From positions 146,087-210,086 of the forward strand of contig NZ_BMKE01000003.1 in NCBI RefSeq assembly GCF_014643915.1: a stretch of DNA of 64,000 nt, in the 5' to 3' direction. Source of the stretch: Oceanisphaera marina. Lineage in GTDB: Bacteria; Pseudomonadota; Gammaproteobacteria; Enterobacterales; Aeromonadaceae. Made by a program: the position numbers and the translations under genes. The notes under the pieces were generated by a model. The model ran no database searches and had not been told where the DNA came from. It was given only the letters and a program-made list of their open reading frames with translations. Of the stretch, positions 8,158-18,478 are shown one piece after another (the first letter of the stretch is position 1; every line of letters begins with the position of its first letter).

Positions 8158-9756
8158 TCATGGTTTCAATATTGTCGGTTTGGGATTGTCTAGCTGCTCG
8201 GGGTAATCCAGGGTGTAATGCAGGCCGCGGGATTCTTTACGCTCCATGGCCGAGCGCACGATCAAATCCGCCACCTGCACCAGGTTACGCAATTCCAGCA
8301 GGTTGTTGCTGACGCGAAAATTGGCGTAATACTCCTGAATTTCCTGTTGCAGCAGATCGATACGGCGCTTGGCCCGCTCCAGACGCTTGTTGGAGCGCAC
8401 TATGCCCACGTAGTCCCACATGAACAATCGCAGCTCGTGCCAGTTGTGGTGGATCACCACTTCTTCGTCCGAGTTGGCAACCTTGCTTTCATCCCATAAC
8501 GGCAATATGGGGGGCTCGGGCGTCGTGGCGAATTTGGCCAGCATATCCTGGCCAGCCGCTCGGGCGAAGACGATACATTCGAGCAAGGAATTGGAAGCCA
8601 TGCGATTGGCGCCATGCAGGCCGGTGTAAGACACCTCACCGATGGCGTACAAGCCTTCGATATCGGTCTGGCCCTTGTTATCGACCATCACGCCGCCACA
8701 GGTATAATGTGCGGCGGGCACCACCGGCATGGGCTGGCGCGTAATGTCGATTCCCACCTTGAGGCAGCGCTCATAAATGGTGGGAAAATGCTTCAGAATG
8801 AAATCGGCATCTTTGTGGCTGATGTCCAGATACATGCACTCGGCACCCAGACGCTTCATTTCATGGTCGATGGCGCGGGCGACGATATCCCGGGGGGCAA
8901 GTTCGCCACGTTCGTCATAATCGGGCATAAAGCGGCTGCCGTCGGGGCGCTTGAGCAGGGCGCCTTCACCACGCAAGGCTTCCGTTAACAAAAAGTTGTT
9001 ATCGGCGGGGTGAAACAGGCTGGTGGGATGAAATTGATTGAATTCCATATTGGCAACCCGACAGCCCGCGCGCCAGGCCATGGCAATGCCATCGCCAGAA
9101 CTGACGTCCGGATTTGACGTGTACTGATACACCTTGGACGCGCCACCGGTGGCCATGGCAATAAAGCGGGCGCGTACGGTTTCTACCCGCTCTTTGTTGC
9201 GGTTCCACACATAGGCACCCAGTACGCGATTGCCGGGTAATCCCAGCTTGGCACTGGTAATTAAGTCCAGCGCATTCACCCGCTCCAGGATATGAATGTT
9301 AGGATGTTGCTGCACGCGTTCGTTCAAGGTGAGTTGTACGGCACGGCCGGTGGCATCGGCGGCATGAAAAATGCGCCTGTGGCTATGGCCGCCTTCCCGG
9401 GTGAGATGATAAGAGGGCTCGCCCTGGGTCGACTCTTCGGTATCGAAAGGCACACCCTGGCCGATCAGCCATTGAATGGCATCGGGTGCCTGACGGGCGG
9501 TAAATTCGACGACGGTTTCGTCGCACAAACCGGCGCCAGAGATAAGTGTGTCGGCAACATGAGACTCAATGCTGTCGGTTTCATCGAAAACAGCGGCAAT
9601 GCCACCTTGAGCGTAGAAGGTGGAACCTTCTGCGAGAGGGCCTTTGCTAAGCACATGAACATTGGCGTGATCGGCCAGCTTCAATGCCAGTGACAGCCCG
9701 GCGGCACCGCTGCCAATGATGAGTACATCGCAGAGGTATTCAACGGGATCCTTCAT
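8158..9756 (-). CDS. nadB: L-aspartate oxidase NadB
   Basis: The 532-residue flavoprotein converts L-aspartate to iminoaspartate, the first step of de novo NAD synthesis, passing its product to NadA. The FAD-binding dinucleotide motif is at the N-terminus ([18 protein letters not shown]), followed by the succinate-dehydrogenase-like [12 protein letters not shown] segment and the active-site [18 protein letters not shown] and [14 protein letters not shown] motifs. Length matches E. coli NadB (540). It is divergent from rpoE, as in E. coli. nadE lies about 46 kb away in this window. Confidence 0.96.
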   Translation of the reverse strand: MKDPVEYLCDVLIIGSGAAGLSLALKLADHANVHVLSKGPLAEGSTFYAQGGIAAVFDETDSIESHVADTLISGAGLCDETVVEFTARQAPDAIQWLIGQGVPFDTEESTQGEPSYHLTREGGHSHRRIFHAADATGRAVQLTLNERVQQHPNIHILERVNALDLITSAKLGLPGNRVLGAYVWNRNKERVETVRARFIAMATGGASKVYQYTSNPDVSSGDGIAMAWRAGCRVANMEFNQFHPTSLFHPADNNFLLTEALRGEGALLKRPDGSRFMPDYDERGELAPRDIVARAIDHEMKRLGAECMYLDISHKDADFILKHFPTIYERCLKVGIDITRQPMPVVPAAHYTCGGVMVDNKGQTDIEGLYAIGEVSYTGLHGANRMASNSLLECIVFARAAGQDMLAKFATTPEPPILPLWDESKVANSDEEVVIHHNWHELRLFMWDYVGIVRSNKRLERAKRRIDLLQQEIQEYYANFRVSNNLLELRNLVQVADLIVRSAMERKESRGLHYTLDYPEQLDNPKPTILKP

Positions 9757-9847
9757 AAAGTATCATTGGCTCAATATGGATAGTTTTTCTATGTTATCCC
9801 AAGCTGGCGGTTGACGCAGCCGGAATCATCTTTCTCAAATGAGTTTA

Positions 9848-9874
9848 GAACTTTTGTCCGCATCCACAGTCTAT
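9848..9874 (+). promoter_or_regulatory. Sigma-E-type promoter upstream of rpoE
   Basis: A GAACTTTT -35 element (9848 onward) and a GTCTAT-type -10 element (TCTAT at 9870-9874) are spaced 16 bases apart. This fits the sigma-E consensus GAACTT-N16/17-TCtga and would make rpoE self-activating, as it is in E. coli. Confidence 0.65.
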
Positions 9875-9939
9875 ATAGGTGCGCTTATTACGGGCCGGTG
9901 TCTTTATACATCGGATTATTCGGAGGTTACGCGGCTCGC

Positions 9940-10518
9940 ATGAGCGATTATTTAACAGACCAGCAGCTGGTTGAACGGGTACAGCGTGGCGATAAAAACG
10001 CGTACAACCTGCTGGTAAAAAAATATCAACATAAAGTGGCGAACCTAGTGTCTCGATACGTGTCCAATCCAGGAGATGTACCCGATGTGACGCAAGAGGC
10101 TTTCATCAAGGCCTATCGTGCCTTGCCCGGATTTCGGGGGGAAAGCGCCTTTTATACCTGGTTATATCGAATCGCGGTCAACACTGCGAAAAACTATCTG
10201 GTGGCGTTAAGAAGGAGGCCACCGGGGCGAGACGTAGAAATTGAAGATGCTGAATATTATGACGGTGGCGATGGTTTAAGAGATCAGGCGACACCGGAAC
10301 GACTCATGTTATCGGACGAGATCAAGCGTGCAGTGTTCGACACCATAGAAACACTGCCGGAAGATCTTAAAACGGCGATAACCTTGCGAGAGCTGGAAGG
10401 GATGAGCTATGAGGATATTGCGCATGTGATGGATTGCCCGGTAGGGACAGTTCGCTCTCGAATCTTTCGAGCACGTGAAGCAATAGATAAGCAAGTCCAG
10501 CCGTTACTTCAGGGTTGA
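9940..10518 (+). CDS. rpoE: RNA polymerase sigma-E factor RpoE
   Basis: A 192-residue ECF sigma factor that directs the envelope-stress regulon when released from RseA. Region 2 reads VPDVTQEAFIKAYRALPGFRG with FYTWLYRIAVNTAKN; region 4 reads LPEDLKTAITLRELEGMSYE with the helix-turn-helix up to GTVRSRIFRAREAID. I chose the ATG at 9940 over the upstream extension because the product then starts MSDYLTDQQLVERVQ like E. coli RpoE. GGAGG (9922-9926) lies 13 bases upstream, slightly far. It heads the rpoE-rseA-rseB-rseC operon. Confidence 0.97.
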   Translation: MSDYLTDQQLVERVQRGDKNAYNLLVKKYQHKVANLVSRYVSNPGDVPDVTQEAFIKAYRALPGFRGESAFYTWLYRIAVNTAKNYLVALRRRPPGRDVEIEDAEYYDGGDGLRDQATPERLMLSDEIKRAVFDTIETLPEDLKTAITLRELEGMSYEDIAHVMDCPVGTVRSRIFRAREAIDKQVQPLLQG

Positions 10519-10534
10519 ACGGGGAATAACTGTT

Positions 10535-11113
10535 ATGGCAAACGTTATGGCAAATAAAGAGCAAATCTCGGCACTGGTAGATGGAGAAATCCAGGACAAG
10601 GTCTTGCTTGAGCAACTCGGTAACGAGCCGGATCTGGCCGATACTTTTGGCCGCTATCATTTATACGGTGATGTGCTGCGCAACGAGATACCCAGCCACT
10701 TGCAGCTGGATTTGAGTGACCGTATTGCAGCGGCTCTGAACGACGAACCCGCCATGGTGGCTGCACCGGCAACATCGTCGTTTGATGAGGGGGGGAAAGC
10801 CACCGAAAAAGACAATGTGGTACGGCCTCGTTTTGGACGAGTGTCGCCCTTGCTTCGTTATGTTGGGCAATTTGCGGTGGCAGCGTCTGTGTCGGCAGCC
10901 CTGATTGTGGGCGTGCAGCAATATAGCCAGAACGACTTGCAGTCTCCGGTGCTGAACACGATTCCTTTGAATGGTGGTGCGGCTCCCGTTAGCTTGAACT
11001 ATCAGATGGAACCGCGTCAGCAGGTCAATGAACAGGCTCTGCTGGAGCAGCAGCGTCGTATTCATGAGTTGTTAATGGATCATGAGTTGCAGCAACGACT
11101 GCGCCAAAACTAA
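10535..11113 (+). CDS. rseA: Anti-sigma-E factor RseA
   Basis: A 192-residue single-pass inner-membrane protein. The cytoplasmic N-terminal domain (KEQISALVDGEI onward) binds sigma E, one transmembrane helix spans about residues 110-128 (FAVAASVSAALIVGVQQY), and the periplasmic part is where RseB binds and DegS cuts. It starts 16 bases after rpoE; GGGGA lies 10 bases before ATG 10535, and an in-frame ATG at 10547 is the alternative. The periplasmic tail is rich in Q and E and ends LQQRLRQN. Confidence 0.93.
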   Translation: MANVMANKEQISALVDGEIQDKVLLEQLGNEPDLADTFGRYHLYGDVLRNEIPSHLQLDLSDRIAAALNDEPAMVAAPATSSFDEGGKATEKDNVVRPRFGRVSPLLRYVGQFAVAASVSAALIVGVQQYSQNDLQSPVLNTIPLNGGAAPVSLNYQMEPRQQVNEQALLEQQRRIHELLMDHELQQRLRQN

Positions 11114-11125
11114 AGGTAATTGGTC

Positions 11126-12112
11126 TTGAGAATACAGGGGCTGCGTGCCGTTATCCTGATAGTGGCCTGGGTGTTGCCCGGTGTCGTTATGGCTGAGGAA
11201 GACTCAGCAGAAGTGGTGTTGCAACGTATGCAACAGGCTTATCATCAACTGAACTTCGAGCTGACGCTTATCGAATTCAGCCAGGGGCAGCTTGAACCCA
11301 AGCGCCTGACCCGGGGGCATTTGAATGGGCAGGTACTGACCCATCTGACCCATCTTAACGGACGTCCTCGCGAGTTTGTGCAGCGTGACGATGAAACCAG
11401 TTTTTTTGATGCCAGCCACAGTGGCTATACCCTGAAAGACGCCAATTTACCCGGGCTCTTCTATCGTCTGCAACAGGTGTCGCTGCCTCCCATGCTGGAG
11501 CATTACGATGCCGTGCTGGCCGGACGCAGCCGGGTGTTGGGCCGCGTGGCTCAGGTCGTGCGACTGGTGCCCAGGGCGCCGGGTTATTATGGCTATGTGT
11601 TGTGGCTGGATCAGGAAAGCGGTTTGCTGGTCAAGCTGGATACCTTGAATCAGGATGCGACCGTAGTAGAGCAAAGCATGGGCGTGGCACTTAAAATCAG
11701 CGATACCCCCAGTCCGCTGGTCAACGAGCTGAAAATAGCTTCATTGCCACCGGCCATGTCGGTTACCGATGTGTATCCTATGCCGCAACAACCCTTGCCC
11801 TGGCACATAGGCTGGCTACCCGATGGTTTCCAACTGCGCTCGCAAGACAGGCACAAGTTACCCATTACCGAACAGCCTGTTGATTACCTGATGTTGTCTA
11901 ACGGTTTGGTCGACATATCCGTTTATATTGCCAAGGCAGGAGCCGAGGCCGATATGAACCAGCAGTTGATTCGGCAGGGTGCTACGCATCTGCTCAGTCT
12001 GATGAATCCAAGACAGGTCGAAATCACCGTAGTGGGCGCGATTCCTGCCGATACGGCTCGCCAGATAGCGGAATCGATCGCGTATGACGAGGCGTCCTCA
12101 ACTGCGCCATAA
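11126..12112 (+). CDS. rseB: Sigma-E regulator RseB
   Basis: A periplasmic protein of about 328 residues with a cleavable signal peptide (AVILIVAWVLPGVVMA then EEDS). It protects RseA from DegS and senses lipopolysaccharide or mislocalised lipoproteins. The N-terminal half is the LolA/LolB-like MucB domain, the C-terminal half a smaller domain containing DVYPMPQQPLPWHIGWLPDG. The start is a TTG; 11126 has AAGG at 9-base spacing, whereas the in-frame TTG at 11120 has only 3 bases. It follows rseA directly and is followed by rseC. Confidence 0.92.
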   Translation: MRIQGLRAVILIVAWVLPGVVMAEEDSAEVVLQRMQQAYHQLNFELTLIEFSQGQLEPKRLTRGHLNGQVLTHLTHLNGRPREFVQRDDETSFFDASHSGYTLKDANLPGLFYRLQQVSLPPMLEHYDAVLAGRSRVLGRVAQVVRLVPRAPGYYGYVLWLDQESGLLVKLDTLNQDATVVEQSMGVALKISDTPSPLVNELKIASLPPAMSVTDVYPMPQQPLPWHIGWLPDGFQLRSQDRHKLPITEQPVDYLMLSNGLVDISVYIAKAGAEADMNQQLIRQGATHLLSLMNPRQVEITVVGAIPADTARQIAESIAYDEASSTAP

Positions 12113-12133
12113 CAGCACAACAAGAGCCAGCGT

Positions 12134-12583
12134 ATGATAGAAGAAGTTGCCACCGTATCGGCCGTGTATGCCGGCGGGGTAGAAGTGGTCTGTTTTAGCA
12201 AGTCGGCCTGCGGCCAGTGCAAGCAGAACAGCCAGTGCGGCACCGGTCTGGTGTCCAAGGCCCTGCCGGGCCGGGATCACAGATTCAGAATTGCCACCGA
12301 CTTGCCGCTCGCGGTTGATCAACAGGTGCGCATCGGTATTCCCGAGCACAGCCTGATCAACAGTGCTCTGCTGGTTTATCTCTTGCCCCTGTTGTTATTG
12401 CTGGGGGGCGCCTTGCTGGCCAGCGCCGGGCTGGGGATGGGAGATGGCGGTACCCTGGCCGGAGCGGCCGTGGGAGGCTTTATCGGGTTTATGCTGGCAT
12501 CACGCTGGGCCAAGGGCAATAATCGCTTACAAACCGACCCCGTCATTATCGCTCCCATACTACCGGTGACCAATATCGACTAA
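12134..12583 (+). CDS. rseC: SoxR-reducing system / sigma-E modulator protein RseC
   Basis: A 149-residue inner-membrane protein with a cysteine-rich N-terminal segment (SACGQCKQNSQCGTG, near residue 25) and two hydrophobic helices (LLVYLLPLLLLLGGALLASA and a glycine-rich second helix). This is the RseC/MucC layout. It has been linked to SoxR reduction and has a small effect on sigma E. It completes the rpoE operon 21 bases after rseB, with lepA following after about 80 bases. Confidence 0.92.
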   Translation: MIEEVATVSAVYAGGVEVVCFSKSACGQCKQNSQCGTGLVSKALPGRDHRFRIATDLPLAVDQQVRIGIPEHSLINSALLVYLLPLLLLLGGALLASAGLGMGDGGTLAGAAVGGFIGFMLASRWAKGNNRLQTDPVIIAPILPVTNID

Positions 12584-12664
12584 GGATTGGCCACGGTAGG
12601 GCTAATCCAGTAGAATCCTGCCTTTGACTCTTCGCTTTTCAGACTACGGACTCCTTATTGCATC

Positions 12665-14461
12665 ATGAAGCATATTCGTAACTTTTCCGTCATCGCTCAC
12701 ATAGACCACGGCAAGTCCACCCTGTCCGATCGCCTGATCCAGGTGTGTGGCGGCCTATCTGACCGAGAAATGCAGCAGCAAGTGCTCGATTCTATGGATC
12801 TGGAGCGCGAGCGAGGCATTACCATTAAAGCTCAGAGTGTGACCCTGAACTACCAGGCTGACGACGGCGAACAATACCAGCTCAATTTTATCGATACCCC
12901 GGGGCACGTGGATTTCTCTTATGAGGTATCGCGTTCTCTTGCCGCCTGTGAAGGCGCCTTGCTGGTAGTGGACGCGGGTCAGGGCGTTGAGGCACAAACT
13001 CTGGCCAATTGTTACACCGCGCTGGACATGGATCTGGAAGTGGTGCCGGTACTGAACAAAATCGACCTGCCCCAGGCCGAACCCGAGCGGGTGGCCGAAG
13101 AAATTGAAAACATAGTGGGTATCGACGCCATGGATGCGGTGCGTTGTTCCGCCAAGACCGGTCTGGGTGTCGATGCCGTACTGGAAACCATAGTGCGCCA
13201 GATCCCGCCGCCAGAGGGTAACCCCGAAGGCCCGCTGCAGGCGCTGATCATCGACTCCTGGTTTGACCCTTATCTGGGCGTGGTGTCGCTGGTGCGCGTC
13301 AAGCACGGCAACCTGAAAAAGAACGACAAGATCAAGGTGATGAGCACCGGCCAGGTATGGGGTGTGGATCGCATTGGTATTTTTACCCCAAAGCAGAAAG
13401 ATACCGACGGCCTGAATTGCGGTGAAGTTGGCTGGGTGGTGTGTGGTATCAAGGAGATCCACGGTGCACCTGTGGGCGATACCCTGACCCACGCCAAGCA
13501 CGGTGCAGACAAGCCGCTGCCGGGCTTCAAGAAAGTGAAGCCTCAGGTGTATGCGGGTTTGTTCCCTATTTCTGCCGATGACTATGAAGCCTTCCGTGAT
13601 GCCCTCGACAAGCTATCGCTGAACGATGCGTCCTTGTTCTACGAGCCAGAAACCTCCAACGCCCTGGGCTTTGGTTTCCGTTGTGGCTTCCTGGGCATGC
13701 TGCACATGGAAATCGTTCAGGAACGCCTGGAGCGGGAATACGATCTGGACCTGATCACCACGGCACCCACAGTGGTGTACGAAATTGTTCAGACCAACGG
13801 CGAAACCATTCATATTTCCAGCCCATCGAATTTGCCGCCGCTCAACAACATTGAAGAGCTGCGCGAGCCGATTGCCGAATGTAATATTCTGGTGCCGCAA
13901 GAATACCTGGGTAACGTGATTACCCTGTGTATCGAAAAGCGTGGCATGCAGACCAATATGGTCTACCACGGCAACCAGGTGGCACTGAGCTACGATATTC
14001 CCATGGCCGAAGTGGTGCTCGACTTCTTCGACCGCCTCAAGTCGTGCAGCCGGGGTTACGCCTCGCTGGATTACAGCTTCAGCCGCTTTGAAGTCGCCGA
14101 CATGGTACGATTGGATATCATGATCAACGGCGATCGCGTTGATGCATTGGCGAATATTACCCATAAAGAAAATGCCTTGTACCGAGGCCGTCAGCTGGTG
14201 GAAAAAATGCGCGAGCTGATCCCGCGCCAGATGTTCGATATTGCCATTCAGGCGTCCATCGGCAGCCAGATTATCTCGCGCAGCACGGTGAAAGCCTTGC
14301 GCAAAGACGTGACCGCCAAGTGTTATGGCGGCGACGTCAGCCGGAAGAAAAAGCTGCTGGCCAAGCAGAAAGAAGGTAAAAAACGCATGAAGTCATTGGG
14401 GCGGGTAGACATTCCGCAAGATGCCTTCCTGGCGATTCTCCACGTGGGTAAGGACAAATAA
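12665..14461 (+). CDS. lepA: Elongation factor 4 (LepA)
   Basis: A 598-residue translational GTPase related to EF-G that acts on ribosomes under ionic stress and in initiation/30S assembly. The P-loop is [10 protein letters not shown] near residue 10, followed by the switch region ERGITIKAQ, the G3 motif DTPGHVDFS and the G4 motif NKID. The unique C-terminal domain ends in a lysine-rich segment ([20 protein letters not shown]). Length is typical (E. coli 599). lepB begins 2 bases after the stop. Confidence 0.98.
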   Translation: MKHIRNFSVIAHIDHGKSTLSDRLIQVCGGLSDREMQQQVLDSMDLERERGITIKAQSVTLNYQADDGEQYQLNFIDTPGHVDFSYEVSRSLAACEGALLVVDAGQGVEAQTLANCYTALDMDLEVVPVLNKIDLPQAEPERVAEEIENIVGIDAMDAVRCSAKTGLGVDAVLETIVRQIPPPEGNPEGPLQALIIDSWFDPYLGVVSLVRVKHGNLKKNDKIKVMSTGQVWGVDRIGIFTPKQKDTDGLNCGEVGWVVCGIKEIHGAPVGDTLTHAKHGADKPLPGFKKVKPQVYAGLFPISADDYEAFRDALDKLSLNDASLFYEPETSNALGFGFRCGFLGMLHMEIVQERLEREYDLDLITTAPTVVYEIVQTNGETIHISSPSNLPPLNNIEELREPIAECNILVPQEYLGNVITLCIEKRGMQTNMVYHGNQVALSYDIPMAEVVLDFFDRLKSCSRGYASLDYSFSRFEVADMVRLDIMINGDRVDALANITHKENALYRGRQLVEKMRELIPRQMFDIAIQASIGSQIISRSTVKALRKDVTAKCYGGDVSRKKKLLAKQKEGKKRMKSLGRVDIPQDAFLAILHVGKDK

Positions 14462-14463
14462 TT

Positions 14464-15378
14464 ATGGCAAGCAACTTTGCCCTGATTTTAGTACTGGTTA
14501 CCCTGGTGAGCGGCATTATCTGGGCCTGTGATAAATGGCTGTGGGCGCCCGCCAGGGCGCGCAAGATTGCCGAAGCACAACAGGCTCATGGCAACAAGGT
14601 AGATGCCGCCGTGGTGGCTCGCGCCGCCAAGGTGCCGGGCTGGATTGAGCAGGCGCGCTCCATCTTTCCGGTGATCGCCGTGGTGCTGGTCTTGCGCTCG
14701 TTTATTTATGAGCCGTTTCAAATTCCGTCCGGCTCCATGATGCCGACCTTGCTGGTGGGTGATTTCATTCTGGTAGAAAAATTTGCCTATGGTCTGAAAG
14801 AGCCGGTGGGTAATACCACTCTGATTGCAACCGGCCAGCCCAAGCGGGGCGATGTGGTGGTGTTCAAATATCCGGAAGATACCCGGGTTGACTACATCAA
14901 GCGTGTTATCGGCCTGCCCGGAGATCGTATTGTCTATCAAGACAAGCAGCTGTTTATCAAGCCGGCTTGTGAGGGGGATAACTGCCCCGATTTTGCTCCT
15001 GTAGAATTGGACCCGCTGCAAAAAGGGGAATTTTCTCAGATGGGGGTTGAGCTGGAACGTTACCGTGAAAGCCTGACCGAGCAGACGCATGATATTTTGC
15101 GCAACCCCATGTTACCGGACCGGGTGTCCATGTATTACCGTCAGCCAAATACGGCACTAAATGAGTGGGTGGTTCCTGCCGGTCACTACTTTACAATGGG
15201 CGACAACCGAGACAACAGCACCGATAGCCGGTTCTGGGGTTTTGTGCCCGAAGAAAATTTAGTGGGTAAGGCAGTGGCTATCTGGATTAGCTTTGAATTT
15301 GAACGCAACGCCGACAGCTGGCTACCTGCCTGGGTGCCCAGTAATGTCCGCTTCAGCCGCATAGGCGCAATTCGTTAA
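14464..15378 (+). CDS. lepB: Signal peptidase I (LepB)
   Basis: A 304-residue inner-membrane serine protease that removes signal peptides from exported proteins. Two N-terminal membrane helices (residues about 5-22 and 66-82) precede the catalytic domain. The nucleophile is Ser91 in [10 protein letters not shown], the general base Lys146 in [12 protein letters not shown], and the conserved [11 protein letters not shown] box is near residue 245. Its stop overlaps the rnc start (TAATG). Confidence 0.98.
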   Translation: MASNFALILVLVTLVSGIIWACDKWLWAPARARKIAEAQQAHGNKVDAAVVARAAKVPGWIEQARSIFPVIAVVLVLRSFIYEPFQIPSGSMMPTLLVGDFILVEKFAYGLKEPVGNTTLIATGQPKRGDVVVFKYPEDTRVDYIKRVIGLPGDRIVYQDKQLFIKPACEGDNCPDFAPVELDPLQKGEFSQMGVELERYRESLTEQTHDILRNPMLPDRVSMYYRQPNTALNEWVVPAGHYFTMGDNRDNSTDSRFWGFVPEENLVGKAVAIWISFEFERNADSWLPAWVPSNVRFSRIGAIR

Positions 15379-16046
15379 TGAAAAAACTGAATATATTACA
15401 AAAAAAACTGGGATATACCTTTAACGACGAAGCCATGCTGGTGCGTGCTCTCACGCACCGCAGTGCCGGCTCTCGTCACAATGAGCGACTGGAGTTTTTG
15501 GGTGATTCCCTGCTGAGCATGGTGATTGCCGATGCCCTTTTTCACCGTTTTCCTAAGGTGAACGAAGGTGATATGTCACGCATGCGTGCCACTCTGGTTC
15601 GAGAAAAAACCCTGGCCGAACTGGCGCGGGAGTTTGAACTGGGCGATTATTTGATCCTGGGACCGGGTGAGCTGAAAAGCGGCGGTTTTCGCCGCGAGTC
15701 CATTCTGGCGGATGCGGTAGAGGCATTGATTGGTGCCGTTTATCTGGATGCCAATATCGAACAGATGCAAACCATGCTGCTGTCCTGGTATGAAGATCGA
15801 CTGAACGGCATTCAGCCGGGCATCGATCAAAAAGATCCCAAGACCCGGTTGCAAGAGTTATTGCAAGGCAAGCGCAAGCCGCTGCCAACCTATACGGTGG
15901 TGAATGTGATTGGTGAAGCCCACAATCAAAAGTTTACCGTGCATTGTCACATTGAAGGCATGCCAGAACCTGTGATTGGTCTCGGTACCAGCCGCCGCAA
16001 GGCCGAGCAATCTGCCGCCGAACATGCCTTGGAAGTATTGCTATGA
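15378..16046 (+). CDS. rnc: Ribonuclease III
   Basis: A 222-residue double-strand-specific endoribonuclease for rRNA and mRNA processing. The signature [12 protein letters not shown] with its metal-binding acidic residues is near residue 38; a second acidic cluster ([14 protein letters not shown]) is near 115. The C-terminal double-stranded RNA-binding domain contains [16 protein letters not shown]. The start overlaps the lepB stop and the end overlaps the era start (ATGA), so lepB, rnc and era are tightly coupled. Confidence 0.98.
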   Translation: MKKLNILQKKLGYTFNDEAMLVRALTHRSAGSRHNERLEFLGDSLLSMVIADALFHRFPKVNEGDMSRMRATLVREKTLAELAREFELGDYLILGPGELKSGGFRRESILADAVEALIGAVYLDANIEQMQTMLLSWYEDRLNGIQPGIDQKDPKTRLQELLQGKRKPLPTYTVVNVIGEAHNQKFTVHCHIEGMPEPVIGLGTSRRKAEQSAAEHALEVLL

Positions 16047-16948
16047 CAGCTGAAGAACAAACTTATTGTGGCTTTATTGCCATTGTCGGCCGCCCGAACG
16101 TGGGTAAATCGACCCTGCTTAACCAGTTACTGGGGCAAAAGGTCAGTATTACCTCGCGCAAGCCACAAACGACCCGTCACCGTATCATGGGCATCGATAC
16201 GGTCGGCGCGTATCAGGCCATTTATGTGGATACCCCCGGGTTGCACATCGAAGAAAAGCGGGCCATCAACCGTCTGATGAACCGGGCAGCCAGCAGCTCG
16301 CTGGGCGATGTGGAAATGGTGGTGTTCATGGTGGAGGGCACCAAATGGACAGCCGACGACGAAATGGTGGTCAACAAACTGCGCCGCATGGACTGCCCGG
16401 TGGTGCTGGCGATCAACAAGATTGATAACGTTGAAAGCAAAGAAGAGCTGCTGCCACACATGCAGTGGCTGGCCACCAAGATGGATTTTGCCGACATAGT
16501 GCCGATTTCGGCGGAAAAAGGCACTAATATCGATACCATTGCCAAGCTGGCTCGATCTCGTTTGAAACCGTCTTTGCACTATTTTCCCGAAGACTATATT
16601 ACCGACCGTTCGTCACGTTTTATGGCGGCCGAAATCATCCGCGAAAAGCTGATGCGCTTCATGGGTGAAGAACTGCCCTATTCGGTGACGGTAGAAATTG
16701 AAGACTACAAGGTCACCGAGCAGGGCATAGTGCACATCAACGGCCTGATCCTGGTCGAGCGCAGCGGCCAGAAGCGCATGGTGATCGGCAACAAGGGCGA
16801 AAAGCTGAAGATCATCGGCACCGAAGCGCGACTCGATCTGGAGCGATTGCTCGAGCAAAAAGTGTTTCTCGAGTTGTGGGTCAAGGTGAAATCGGGCTGG
16901 GCCGATGATGAACGAGCCCTGCGCAGCCTGGGGTATGGTGACGATTGA
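16043..16948 (+). CDS. era: GTPase Era
   Basis: A 301-residue Ras-like GTPase with a C-terminal KH domain that binds the 3' end of 16S rRNA during 30S maturation. Motifs seen are [10 protein letters not shown] (P-loop), DTPGLH (G3), NKIDNV (G4), and KH-domain residues around [15 protein letters not shown] near residue 240. Its start overlaps rnc and its TGA overlaps the recO ATG. Confidence 0.98.
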   Translation: MTAEEQTYCGFIAIVGRPNVGKSTLLNQLLGQKVSITSRKPQTTRHRIMGIDTVGAYQAIYVDTPGLHIEEKRAINRLMNRAASSSLGDVEMVVFMVEGTKWTADDEMVVNKLRRMDCPVVLAINKIDNVESKEELLPHMQWLATKMDFADIVPISAEKGTNIDTIAKLARSRLKPSLHYFPEDYITDRSSRFMAAEIIREKLMRFMGEELPYSVTVEIEDYKVTEQGIVHINGLILVERSGQKRMVIGNKGEKLKIIGTEARLDLERLLEQKVFLELWVKVKSGWADDERALRSLGYGDD

Positions 16949-17658
16949 TGACGGCGCATGCCGCCTTCGTTATTCACAGTCGCCCCTATCGAGAAACCAG
17001 CCAGCTGGTTGAGGTATTTACTCGAGAGCAGGGGCGTCAGAGCCTGGTTGCCAAAGGGAGCCGTCAGCCGCGCTCTCCGCTTAAAGGGCTGTTACAGCCC
17101 TTTGTGCCGTTGGCACTTACCTTTGCCGGCAAGGGCGAGTTGAAAAACCTGCATCGCGCAGAGGCCACGGCACCCGCCATTCGCCTTACGGGGACCGCCC
17201 TGTACAGCGGCCTGTATCTCAACGAACTGATTTATTACCTGCTGGAAACCCATACCCCTTTCGACGAGGTGTTTGAGGCCTATCACAAGACGCTGATGAA
17301 TTTGGCCAATGGTGAAGGAATTGAACCCTGCCTGCGTCATTTCGAGTTTTATATGTTAAATATACTGGGCTACGGCGTGGATTTTACTATCGACGCCGAC
17401 AGTGGTCAGGCCGTTGATCCTGGCGCCTGGTATCAGTATCAATCGGAGTCCGGCTTTGTTCGCCTTGCCAAGCCCGAGCCGGGCGCCTATGCCGGGGATC
17501 ACCTTTATGCACTGGCCGAGCTCGATTTGACCCGAGCCGATGTGCTGGTCTCTGCCAAACGTTTCAGTCGTCAGGCACTGGCCCCTTATCTGGGAGGCCG
17601 GGCCTTGCGCAGTCGCGCCCTGTTTATCAAAGGAAAGAGAGGAAGTCGCAGTGAGTGA
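16948..17658 (+). CDS. recO: DNA repair protein RecO
   Basis: A 236-residue mediator that, with RecR, loads RecA onto SSB-coated single-stranded DNA and anneals strands. It has the N-terminal OB-fold ([20 protein letters not shown]) and the family segment [21 protein letters not shown] chose ATG 16948, which shares its A with the era stop (TGATG); an in-frame TTG lies one codon upstream. Its last 8 bases overlap pdxJ. Confidence 0.95.
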   Translation: MTAHAAFVIHSRPYRETSQLVEVFTREQGRQSLVAKGSRQPRSPLKGLLQPFVPLALTFAGKGELKNLHRAEATAPAIRLTGTALYSGLYLNELIYYLLETHTPFDEVFEAYHKTLMNLANGEGIEPCLRHFEFYMLNILGYGVDFTIDADSGQAVDPGAWYQYQSESGFVRLAKPEPGAYAGDHLYALAELDLTRADVLVSAKRFSRQALAPYLGGRALRSRALFIKGKRGSRSE

Positions 17659-18388
17659 ATTGTATTTAGGCGTAAATATCGATCATATTGCCACTTTGCG
17701 TAACGCCAGGGGAACCAGTTATCCGGATCCTGTTGCGGCGGCATCACTGGCCGAGCAGGCGGGCGCAGACGGTATTACCGTGCACCTGCGCGAAGACCGA
17801 CGTCATATTATCGACCGCGATGTCGAGATATTGAGCCAGACCATTCAAACCCGCATGAATCTTGAGATGGCGGTTACCGACGAGATGATCGATATTGCCT
17901 GTCGGATCAAGCCGGCGTTTGTGTGTCTGGTACCGGAAAAGCGTGAAGAAGTGACCACCGAAGGTGGTCTGGACGTGGCCGGACAGCTCGACAAGGTTGG
18001 GGCGGCGGTGGCGCGCCTGACCGAGGCGGGAATCAAGGTGTCTTTGTTTATCGACGCCGACCGTGCCCAGATTGATGCGGTGGTCAAAACCGGCGCGCCC
18101 TATATCGAGATCCACACCGGCCATTATGCCGATGCCCCCAACGAAGCCGAGCGCTGTGCCGAGCTGAAGCGCATTGCGGCGTCGGCGTCTTATGCCCACG
18201 ATGCCGGACTCAAGGTTAACGGTGGTCACGGCCTGCATTACCATAATGTAAAGCCCATTGCCGCCATCCCCGAGATGCTGGAGCTGAACATCGGCCATGC
18301 CATTATCGCCAGAGCCGCCTTCGACGGTCTGGAGAAAGCCATCCGCGACATGAAACGCCTGATGCGCGAAGCCCGCCAAGGCGTCTAA
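17651..18388 (+). CDS. pdxJ: Pyridoxine 5'-phosphate synthase PdxJ
   Basis: A 245-residue TIM-barrel enzyme that condenses 3-amino-2-oxopropyl phosphate with deoxyxylulose 5-phosphate to form pyridoxine 5'-phosphate. The N-terminal [20 protein letters not shown] and the [14 protein letters not shown] loop are diagnostic. GTG 17651 is the start: GAGGAAG lies just upstream and the product begins like E. coli PdxJ. It overlaps the recO end by 8 bases and closes the lepA-pdxJ run. Confidence 0.96.
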   Translation: MSELYLGVNIDHIATLRNARGTSYPDPVAAASLAEQAGADGITVHLREDRRHIIDRDVEILSQTIQTRMNLEMAVTDEMIDIACRIKPAFVCLVPEKREEVTTEGGLDVAGQLDKVGAAVARLTEAGIKVSLFIDADRAQIDAVVKTGAPYIEIHTGHYADAPNEAERCAELKRIAASASYAHDAGLKVNGGHGLHYHNVKPIAAIPEMLELNIGHAIIARAAFDGLEKAIRDMKRLMREARQGV

Positions 18389-18396
18389 AAAACCGG

Positions 18397-18466
18397 GATT
18401 CGGGACTGGGGAGTGGGGATTTGAATGTCGCTGTCCCTAGCTCCGAATCTTCTAATCCCCAGTCCC
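18397..18466. repeat. Inverted repeats between pdxJ and barA
   Basis: Two nested inverted pairs are visible: GATTCGG (18397-18403) with CCGAATC (18443-18449), and GGGACTGGGGA (18402-18412) with the complementary part of AATCCCCAGTCCC (18454-18466). The spacer lies between convergent genes and could act as a bidirectional terminator, although no clear T run is present. Its central 15 bases (18415-18429) recur at 57225. Confidence 0.6.
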
Positions 18467-18478
18467 TCATCTCAGCAG

